NCBI GenBank assembly: GCA_028706895.1 | Contig: JAQTVG010000071.1 | Coordinates: 1-6,000, forward strand | Source of the DNA: Candidatus Omnitrophota bacterium | GTDB taxonomy: Bacteria > Omnitrophota > Gorgyraeia > Gygaellales > Profunditerraquicolaceae | Length of the DNA: 6,000 bases | Direction: 5' to 3' | Shown: positions 1-4,548 of the stretch, piece by piece | Numbering within the stretch: the first letter of the stretch is position 1 | How the letters are laid out: every line of letters begins with the position of its first letter | The notes under the pieces: generated by a model | Databases searched by the model: none | What the model was told of the DNA's origin: nothing | What the model saw: only the letters and a program-made list of their open reading frames with translations | Translations under genes and position numbers: made by a program

Positions 1-300
1 AATGTCAATAAGGTCTCCACTTGCGTATATCTACGCCATATCCCTACAGGAATTGAGGTTAAATGTCAGCAGGAACGCTTCCAGGCACAGAACCGGTACC
101 GCGCCCGGCAGATTCTGCTTAATAAGATTGAGCGCGCGGTTCTTGGAAAGCTTTCTGAAGAGCAAAAGCGTATTGAGAAGATACGCCGGCAGAAACGCAG
201 AAGGTCCCTTCGGGCAAAATTGAAGATACTTGAATCAAAACGGCTCCATGCCGCAAAAAAGCTTCTTCGGGCCCGCGTGCGGGAAACCGGGGATATCTAG
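1..300 (+). CDS. Release-factor-like ribosome-rescue protein, C-terminal part (5' end outside window)
   Basis: Reading from base 1 gives 99 open codons ending in TAG at 298-300. The frame has no start inside the window. The first residues, NVNKVSTCVYLRHIPTGIEV, match the segment that directly follows the catalytic GGQ in class I release-factor domains, so the cut falls just after the expected GGQ. After this comes a CQQERFQAQNR stretch and then a long, strongly basic, probably helical tail (KRIEKIRRQKRRRSLRAK). A GGQ-type domain with a basic tail, and apparently no room for codon-recognition domains, is the layout of small rescue factors of the ArfB or MTRFR (C12orf65) kind. These bind stalled ribosomes and hydrolyse peptidyl-tRNA. 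The HIPTGI-VKC wording is closer to the MTRFR-like bacterial group than to RF1 or RF2. The GGQ itself and the full length cannot be seen. The gene ends 17 bases before plsC. Confidence 0.85.
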   Translation, partial: NVNKVSTCVYLRHIPTGIEVKCQQERFQAQNRYRARQILLNKIERAVLGKLSEEQKRIEKIRRQKRRRSLRAKLKILESKRLHAAKKLLRARVRETGDI

Positions 301-317
301 GGGGATAGGACATAAAT

Positions 318-1043
318 ATGAAACAATCAGTTCAGTCTGTAATCATATGGATTATTGGAATTGCCCTGACTGTGTTATTGTTTTTCGCTATGGCATTCTT
401 TTCAATAATTCTCTATCCTTTTGACAGGAAGCGCAAGATAGTGCACGCCCAGTGTTTTTGGTGGACTAATGCGGTGACTGCCTTAAATCCTTATTGGAAA
501 GTAACAGTCAGCGGCCTTGAGAATATAGATCATCATAAGAAATATGTTGTAGTGTCAAATCATCAGAGTTTAGCTGATATTGTTTTAATGTATAAGACAA
601 AGATGCAGTTTAAGTGGGTCGCAAAGAATAGCCTTTTTGAAATTCCGGTACTCGGATGGAATATGCGCCTTGCCAAACATATAAGGCTAGAGCGCGGAGA
701 TTTCTCAAGTATAAAAAGGGTATATAAAGAAGCCAGCCAATGGCTTCGTAACGGCGTATCGGTTGTATTTTTTCCTGAAGGGACCAGGAGTGATAATCAG
801 GAAATGGGGGCATTCCAGAATGGAGCATTTAAGTTGGCCATAAAAGAGAGGGTGCCTATTTTACCCATCAGGATTGAAGGGACTAAAGACGCTATTCCGA
901 AAGGAAGTTGGCGATTTACGACAAAAATCTCTTGTGTCATAAAAGCGCTTCCTCCGATAGACACCTCTGGTTTTTCCCCGCAAGATTTTGTGCGTTTGCG
1001 TGAATTGGCCAGAGAGCAATTATATAATAGCGCAAAAATATAG
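318..1043 (+). CDS. plsC: 1-acyl-sn-glycerol-3-phosphate acyltransferase (PlsC family)
   Basis: This enzyme family transfers an acyl chain to position 2 of lysophosphatidic acid to give phosphatidic acid, the precursor of membrane phospholipids, at the cytoplasmic membrane. The 241-residue length is typical. A hydrophobic segment at about residues 5-33 should anchor it. The catalytic NHQSLAD motif (H82, D87, HX4D) is intact. It is followed by a basic/aromatic region with GWNMRLAKHIRLERGD (113-128), the FPEGTRS substrate-binding motif (152-158) and the PIRIEGT block (183-189). The ATG at 318 is supported by an AGGA at 307-310 with 7-base spacing and by the membrane anchor that starts directly after it. 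Related lysophospholipid or ornithine-lipid acyltransferases share these motifs, so the exact acceptor is inferred. It lies close behind the release-factor-like gene and 19 bases before the cupin gene. Confidence 0.93.
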   Translation: MKQSVQSVIIWIIGIALTVLLFFAMAFFSIILYPFDRKRKIVHAQCFWWTNAVTALNPYWKVTVSGLENIDHHKKYVVVSNHQSLADIVLMYKTKMQFKWVAKNSLFEIPVLGWNMRLAKHIRLERGDFSSIKRVYKEASQWLRNGVSVVFFPEGTRSDNQEMGAFQNGAFKLAIKERVPILPIRIEGTKDAIPKGSWRFTTKISCVIKALPPIDTSGFSPQDFVRLRELAREQLYNSAKI

Positions 1044-1062
1044 CCGTTTTTTAAATTAAAAT

Positions 1063-1431
1063 ATGTTTGTAAAAAAATTAAAAGATTGCCCGGTATTTAT
1101 CTCCGCAGATAAATGTATTTTACGGGAATTATTGCATAGCGATAAAGGGGATTTTAGTTTTCGTTACAGCTTGGCCCATGCTAAACTTCCGGCAAAGAAA
1201 ATAACCATACCTCATCGGCTTAAGACTAGCGAGGTTTATTATATTTTAAAAGGTAGAGGTGTAATGTATATTGATAAAGAGTCTTGCAAGGTCAGCGCAG
1301 GGGATGTTGTTTATATTCCGCCTCATGCAAAACAGCATATTAAGAATACGGGTAATACAGCTTTAGAATTCTTATGTATTGTGGACCCGGCGTGGAAGAA
1401 AGAAGATGAAGAGATATTTAGCGTATGTTGA
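1063..1431 (+). CDS. Single-domain cupin protein (Cupin_2 type)
   Basis: This is a 122-residue protein, the usual length of a stand-alone cupin barrel, with no signal peptide or membrane segment, so it is probably cytoplasmic. Cupin motif 1 reads PHRLKTSEVYYILKGRG (50-66), giving likely metal ligands H51 and E57. The second histidine of the classical HxH is replaced by L53. Motif 2 is GDVVYIPPHAKQHIKNTG (80-97), giving the third ligand H92 and the conserved N95. The HRLxxSEVYYIL wording is common in a group of small cupins of unknown reaction, so no substrate is assigned. The ATG at 1063 is fixed by an in-frame TAA at 1057-1059, yet the leader is AT-rich with no SD sequence. Translation may depend on the closely preceding plsC or be SD-independent. 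The C-terminal stretch WKKEDEEIF looks like the normal end of this group, so the gene itself seems complete. Confidence 0.88.
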   Translation: MFVKKLKDCPVFISADKCILRELLHSDKGDFSFRYSLAHAKLPAKKITIPHRLKTSEVYYILKGRGVMYIDKESCKVSAGDVVYIPPHAKQHIKNTGNTALEFLCIVDPAWKKEDEEIFSVC

Positions 1432-1455
1432 ATAGAATATTAGCAGTTTATAATC
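1429..1455 (+). other. Junction between the cupin end and BASS homology
   Basis: The cupin stop TGA (1429-1431) and a second stop TAG (1441-1443) lie in the same reading frame as the transporter gene downstream. Immediately after the TAG the frame reads Q-F-I-I and then the ATG at 1456. QFxIMPLLAF is a conserved part of BASS transporters and corresponds to the third transmembrane helix. BASS-like sequence therefore starts upstream of the first usable ATG, and the missing 5' part of the gene is replaced by the cupin end. This fits a deletion breakpoint between about 1415 and 1443. TAG could also be a one-base change from a TTG leucine codon. No SD sequence precedes 1456. Confidence 0.6.
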
Positions 1456-2145
1456 ATGCCGCTTTTAGCTTTTATCATCATCAAATTTTTAGGTTTAGCT
1501 CCGGCTTTAGCCGTAGGCCTGATACTTGCCGCGGCGGTACCCGATGCCATGGCTGCAGGGGTAATGTCGTATCTTGCCGAAGCTGATGTAGCGTTTTCTG
1601 TGGCGTTGACAACAGCCACGACGCTTGTGTCACCGGTAGTAACGCCTGCTTTGACGTGGGCTTTAGGGAAAGAGTATATCCCGATAGATTTCTGGTCTAT
1701 GGCAAAGAGCATTATGATGATGGTGATCCTGCCTCTTATATTGGGCCTGTTGGTCCAGCACCGGTTTCATAAAATCACAACAAGAATTAAGCCGGTATTC
1801 CCGGCGCTCTCAACTTTGTTTATTGCTTTTATCTGCGGGTTAGTAGTAGCGTTGAACAAGGATGCCTTAGGAAAAGTCACTGCTATGATTTTTGTTGCTG
1901 TGATAAGCCTGAATATTTTAGGCCTTCTTTTTGGGTATCTTGCGGGCAAAGGATTCCGTTTTAATCTTCAGCAGCGGCGCGCATTGACTATTAACGTCGG
2001 GATGCAGAACGCCGGTATGGGCGCAGTACTGGCAATTAAACATATATCTAGTGAAGCGGCAATTCCTAACGCGCTTTTTGCGACCTGGTGTATTGTCAGT
2101 GCCGCGGTGCTGGCAGAAATCTGGTCGGCGAGAAAACATGAATAA
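1456..2145 (+). CDS. BASS-family (bile acid:Na+ symporter, SBF) transporter, N-terminally truncated; possible pseudogene
   Basis: BASS proteins are inner-membrane carriers for organic anions, usually of about 300-330 residues and ten helices. This frame has 229 residues and matches the family from the conserved (QFII)MPLLAF block to the end. Recognisable parts are GLILAAAVPDAMAAGVMSYLAEADVAFSVALTTATTLVSP (21-60), a row of hydrophobic helices, TINVGMQNAGMGAVLAIKH (178-196) and the usual terminal ALFATWCIVSAAVLAEIW. About 75 residues, or two to three helices, are missing at the N-terminus. Compared from memory with the ASBT_NM structure, Na+ ligands S114, N115 and E260 correspond to A34, G35 and N180, while S48, T52 and Q184 remain. 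No SD sequence precedes the ATG. The rest of the frame is undamaged over 229 codons, so the loss is either recent or the product is still made. It ends 12 bases before the SOD gene, with that gene's SD in the gap. Confidence 0.8.
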   Translation: MPLLAFIIIKFLGLAPALAVGLILAAAVPDAMAAGVMSYLAEADVAFSVALTTATTLVSPVVTPALTWALGKEYIPIDFWSMAKSIMMMVILPLILGLLVQHRFHKITTRIKPVFPALSTLFIAFICGLVVALNKDALGKVTAMIFVAVISLNILGLLFGYLAGKGFRFNLQQRRALTINVGMQNAGMGAVLAIKHISSEAAIPNALFATWCIVSAAVLAEIWSARKHE

Positions 2146-2146
2146 C

Positions 2147-2151
2147 GGAGG
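2147..2151 (+). promoter_or_regulatory. Shine-Dalgarno for the SOD gene
   Basis: GGAGG lies 6 bases before the ATG at 2158 and directly after the BASS stop codon. It fixes the SOD start and allows the SOD gene to be translated independently of the damaged gene upstream. The surrounding 10-mer ATAACGGAGG recurs exactly at 4512-4521 before the porin gene. Confidence 0.85.
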
Positions 2152-2157
2152 TGTGGC

Positions 2158-2829
2158 ATGAAAAAAATGATGACAGTGGCTGTTATATCGTTACTATTAA
2201 TTACCTCTATGTGGCAGGGCATCGGGCAGGCAGAAGAAACTTTGATAAAGGCAAGAGACTTTTCTGTGTTAATCGGTATGGATGGTTTTAGCGATACATT
2301 GTTGAATAACCATTTTAAGCTTTATCAGGGGTATGTAAAAAATACAAATATCATTTTTGAAAAGCTTGATGCGTTGCTTACGGATAATAAAGACAGGACA
2401 GTTGAATACGCGGAATTGGAACGCAGGCTCAGCTGGGAGCTTGACGGCGCGTTATTGCACGAATACTATTTTGAGAATCTCGGCGGTAAAGAACCGTTTG
2501 ATGTTAAGAGCCCTCTTTACAAAAAAATCACTGAGGAATTCGGGAGCTTTGACAGGTGGAAACAGGATTTTGTTTCTGTAGGGTTGATGCGCGGCATAGG
2601 ATGGGTTGTTCTTTATTGGGAACCAACTAGAGGCAGGCTTCTAAACATCTGGGTCAATGAACACAATATAGGGCATATCGTTGCCGCTAAGCCTTTACTG
2701 GTGATGGATGTATTTGAGCACGCTTACATGACCGACTATCAACTTGACAGGGCAAAATATATTGATGCTTTTTTCAAGAATATAAATTGGGATGTAGTAA
2801 CAAAACGTTTCAATGAATGTTTTATGTAA
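2158..2829 (+). CDS. Exported Fe/Mn-family superoxide dismutase
   Basis: This family converts superoxide to oxygen and hydrogen peroxide. The first 25 residues form a signal peptide (MKKMM, a hydrophobic core, then GQA before E26), so the mature enzyme of about 198 residues should act in the periplasm. The metal ligands expected for the fold are present: H52 in NHFKLYQGYVKNTN, H101 in LLHEYYFENL, and D184 and H188 in MDVFEHAYMTDY. Y59 fits the active-site tyrosine. The first helix motif is one residue shorter than the usual HxxKHHxxYV. The position of the outer-sphere Gln of Mn-SODs falls in N167-E168-H169 rather than NQD. G97 lies where Mn-SODs have Gly77, so the second-shell residue must come from the C-terminal domain. 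I recall this divergent wording from a broader SodFM subgroup. Metal preference cannot be called. The gene has a strong SD and lies 26 bases before the lipoprotein gene. Confidence 0.9.
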   Translation: MKKMMTVAVISLLLITSMWQGIGQAEETLIKARDFSVLIGMDGFSDTLLNNHFKLYQGYVKNTNIIFEKLDALLTDNKDRTVEYAELERRLSWELDGALLHEYYFENLGGKEPFDVKSPLYKKITEEFGSFDRWKQDFVSVGLMRGIGWVVLYWEPTRGRLLNIWVNEHNIGHIVAAKPLLVMDVFEHAYMTDYQLDRAKYIDAFFKNINWDVVTKRFNECFM

Positions 2830-2839
2830 ATTAATAAGA

Positions 2840-2845
2840 AAGGAG
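2840..2845 (+). promoter_or_regulatory. Shine-Dalgarno for the lipoprotein gene
   Basis: AAGGAG lies 10 bases before the ATG at 2856. A second ATG follows at 2859, but its spacing of 13 bases is less favourable, so 2856 is preferred. Confidence 0.7.
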
Positions 2846-2855
2846 ACAGTGCAAT

Positions 2856-3194
2856 ATGATGAAATGGTTATTAGTGATTTCCGTTATTATTCTCACAGCA
2901 GGGTGCCGTGGTTATAAGCAACCTATACCGGATCAGGTTAAGTATGATTTATCTAAGCCCGTTGACTGCAATAGCGCTCAGGAAGATATCAAGGTTTTGG
3001 AGCAAGAAAAGGCGCAGGTTGCAGAACAGGCCAAAGCAGGGGTGAAGATGTTTGTGCCCGCTGCTGCTGCCAGGTCTATATTACATGGGGATTACCTTGA
3101 CCAGAAAGAAGTGGCTACCGGAGAATACAACCAGGCCATAGACGATAAGATCAAGCTGATTAAAGAAAGATGCGGCTTGTGTAAAAGCGAGTGA
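2856..3194 (+). CDS. Small lipoprotein of unknown function
   Basis: This 112-residue protein begins with a lipoprotein signal peptide: a positive charge (K3), a hydrophobic core and the lipobox L-T-A-G-C with the lipidated cysteine at residue 17. The residue after the cysteine is Arg, not Asp, so there is no classical inner-membrane retention signal and the outer membrane is likely. The mature part is mostly helical and charged: CNSAQEDIKVLEQEKAQVAEQAKAG (about 38-62), then a short hydrophobic Ala-rich stretch VPAAAARSI, then VATGEYNQAIDDKIKLIKERCGL. This order of an E-D-I-x-V-L-E-x-E-K helix, a small apolar segment and a GEYN-x-x-I-D-x-x-I helix recalls short uncharacterised lipoproteins in many Gram-negative genomes, but I cannot name the family. 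C38 and C106 could form a disulfide, and C109 is nearby. Its stop overlaps the next start by 4 bases (GTGA), so the two are probably translationally coupled. Confidence 0.82.
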   Translation: MMKWLLVISVIILTAGCRGYKQPIPDQVKYDLSKPVDCNSAQEDIKVLEQEKAQVAEQAKAGVKMFVPAAAARSILHGDYLDQKEVATGEYNQAIDDKIKLIKERCGLCKSE

Positions 3195-4483
3195 GATTGA
3201 AAAAAAGTATTATTTTTCTCCTTTTTATTTTCTTGCCCTTGTCGGCAAACGCGCAGCATGAGCATAGCCAACATATGCCCGTGATGCATGAGGCGCTTCC
3301 TGCCCAAACGCACGAAGAAATGCCGATGTATTCTTTTTACGGTGATTATCCTGAAACGCGCGAGGCCAGCGGCACGAGCTGGCAGCCGGAATCTTCTCCT
3401 ATGGAAGGCGTTCATTTTATGTTAGACGGATGGAATGTTATGTTCCACGGCTATTTGAACGGCATTTACGACCATCAGGGAGGAAAGCGCGGCAGTGATA
3501 AAGGCTTTAGCACCAGTATGTTCATGCTGATGGCTGATAGGAAGCTATCGGTAGGAATGCTTGGTTACCGCAGTATGTATTCGCTTGATCCTTTAATGGG
3601 TAAGCGCGGTTACCCATTACTATTTCAAACAGGAGAGACATACGACGGAATCCATCCTTTGATAGACCGGCAGCATCCGCACGATTTTTTTATGGAAGAA
3701 GCCCTCACATACAGCCTGCCGTTTTCCGAAAAACAATCTTTGTTTGGGTATTTTGGCCTGCCCGGAGAGCCGGCGCTTGGCCCACCTGCTTTTATGCACC
3801 GCTTCTCGGCGATGGATAACCCCGAGGCGCCTCTATCCCATCATTGGCTGGATTCAACGCATATTACCTTTGGAGTAATTACTCTCGGTTATGTATTTGA
3901 TAAAATCAAAATAGAAAGTTCTATTTTTCGGGGCAGAGAACCTAACGAAAACCGCTGGGATATAGAATCTCCGAGATTTGATTCTTACTCCGGCAGGATT
4001 ACGTTTAATCCGAATAATGAACTTTCTTTCCAGGCAAGTTACGGTTATCTTGACAGCCCTGAGCAGCTTGAACCGAATATAAATGTAGGAAGAACCACTG
4101 TTTCCGCTATATACAACCGGATTTTAAAAGACGGAAATTGGCAGACTACATTTGCCTGGGGCCGTAATGACAAGAAGCCCGGCCTAGCCACAAACGCGTT
4201 TCTTTTGGAATCAGCCGTAAATTTTATGAAATTTAATACAGTATTCAGCCGTTTTGAATACGTCCAGAAAGATGAACTTTTTGAGGAGGGCGATCCGCTG
4301 GCAGGAAAGAGTTATGATGTCAAAAAATTTACAATAGGTTACGTATATGATTTTTTGCGTTTAAAGAATATTGATGCCGGAATCGGCGCGTCTTTTGACG
4401 TCCATTTCGTATCAGATACCCTGGAAGAAGTTTACTCCGATACTCCTAAATCATTTATGCTCTTTGCGCGGGTTAAAATATAA
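3191..4483 (+). CDS. Predicted outer-membrane beta-barrel protein with His/Met-rich N-terminus
   Basis: A signal peptide ends at SANA before Q22. The mature start is rich in His and Met (H23, H25, H28, M29, M32, H33, H41, M44, M46), a pattern typical of copper- or other metal-handling envelope proteins. The rest, to residue 430, consists of alternating short strands such as FQASYGYLDSP and FTIGYVYDFL, as in outer-membrane barrels, and ends MLFARVKI. Conserved-looking landmarks are MYSFYGDYPETREASGTSWQP (46-66), SLDPLMGKRGYPLLFQTGE (131-149), DRQHPHDFFME (159-169) and HHWLDSTHITFGVI (217-230). I recall this set from uncharacterised proteins in proteobacterial and other genomes, sometimes near metal-resistance genes, but know of no established function. 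The start is uncertain. GTG at 3191 overlaps the lipoprotein stop. TTG at 3197 would give MKKSIIF and also keeps the signal peptide. No clear SD is present, which supports coupling. Confidence 0.82.
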   Translation: MRLKKSIIFLLFIFLPLSANAQHEHSQHMPVMHEALPAQTHEEMPMYSFYGDYPETREASGTSWQPESSPMEGVHFMLDGWNVMFHGYLNGIYDHQGGKRGSDKGFSTSMFMLMADRKLSVGMLGYRSMYSLDPLMGKRGYPLLFQTGETYDGIHPLIDRQHPHDFFMEEALTYSLPFSEKQSLFGYFGLPGEPALGPPAFMHRFSAMDNPEAPLSHHWLDSTHITFGVITLGYVFDKIKIESSIFRGREPNENRWDIESPRFDSYSGRITFNPNNELSFQASYGYLDSPEQLEPNINVGRTTVSAIYNRILKDGNWQTTFAWGRNDKKPGLATNAFLLESAVNFMKFNTVFSRFEYVQKDELFEEGDPLAGKSYDVKKFTIGYVYDFLRLKNIDAGIGASFDVHFVSDTLEEVYSDTPKSFMLFARVKI

Positions 4484-4498
4484 AGAACCCCGTTTTTT
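4469..4498 (+). terminator. Candidate rho-independent terminator after the OMP gene
   Basis: GGGTT (4470-4474) can pair with AACCC (4486-4490). An outer C4469-G4492 pair across one bulged C is possible. The loop is 11 bases, and T6 follows at 4493-4498. The left arm lies inside the last codons of the OMP gene and the stop codon is in the loop. The stem is short, so the strength is uncertain, but the site sits just before a promoter-like sequence and so marks a plausible unit boundary. Confidence 0.5.
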
Positions 4499-4508
4499 AA
4501 AAGAATGC

Positions 4509-4537
4509 TTGATAACGGAGGATATATTATATATAAT
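4509..4537 (+). promoter_or_regulatory. Sigma70-like promoter for the porin and sugar-transport genes
   Basis: TTGATA at 4509-4514 differs by one base from the -35 consensus. After exactly 17 bases comes a perfect TATAAT -10 box at 4532-4537. Transcription would be expected to start near 4543-4546, only a few bases before the ATG at 4549, giving an almost leaderless mRNA. The site lies between a candidate terminator and the porin gene, which supports a new transcription unit here. The AT-rich palindrome covering the -10 makes chance matches more likely. Confidence 0.55.
4517..4521 (+). promoter_or_regulatory. Displaced Shine-Dalgarno before the porin gene
   Basis: GGAGG lies 27 bases before the ATG at 4549, much too far for ordinary initiation. 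In-frame TAA at 4534-4536 excludes a start further upstream in that frame. No ATG lies between the SD and 4549. If the 16-base palindrome between them folds as a hairpin, the effective spacing falls to about 11 bases. If transcription starts at the overlapping promoter, this GGAGG would not be in the mRNA at all. Confidence 0.45.
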
Positions 4538-4539
4538 AT
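4524..4539 (+). repeat. Perfect 16-base palindrome ATATTATATATAATAT
   Basis: The 16 bases equal their own reverse complement. They sit between GGAGG and the porin ATG and contain the TATAAT box. The element could be an AT-only hairpin in RNA, a dyad operator for a repressor, or simply part of an AT-rich promoter. The sequence alone does not decide between these. Confidence 0.6.
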
Positions 4540-4548
4540 TTTTTCAAG

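Noticed and set aside
1023..1028. TATAAT near the end of plsC as a promoter for the cupin gene
   Set aside because: No acceptable -35 lies 16-18 bases upstream, and the sequence is part of an AT-rich coding end.
1041..1062. Possible terminator between plsC and the cupin gene (T6 run)
   Set aside because: The T-run has no GC-rich stem in front of it, only A/T bases with weak self-complementarity.
1429..1455. Readthrough fusion of cupin and BASS, since both share a frame
   Set aside because: Two different stops (TGA and TAG) would have to be read through, and no recoding signal is visible. A deletion scar is simpler.
1440..1712. Open reverse-strand frame opposite the start of the BASS gene
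   Set aside because: It has no family motif and is explained as the complement of a conserved transporter coding region.
3092..3415. Open reverse-strand frame across the lipoprotein and OMP junction
   Set aside because: The composition (Arg/His-rich, no motif) is that of an antisense shadow, and both forward genes here are well supported.
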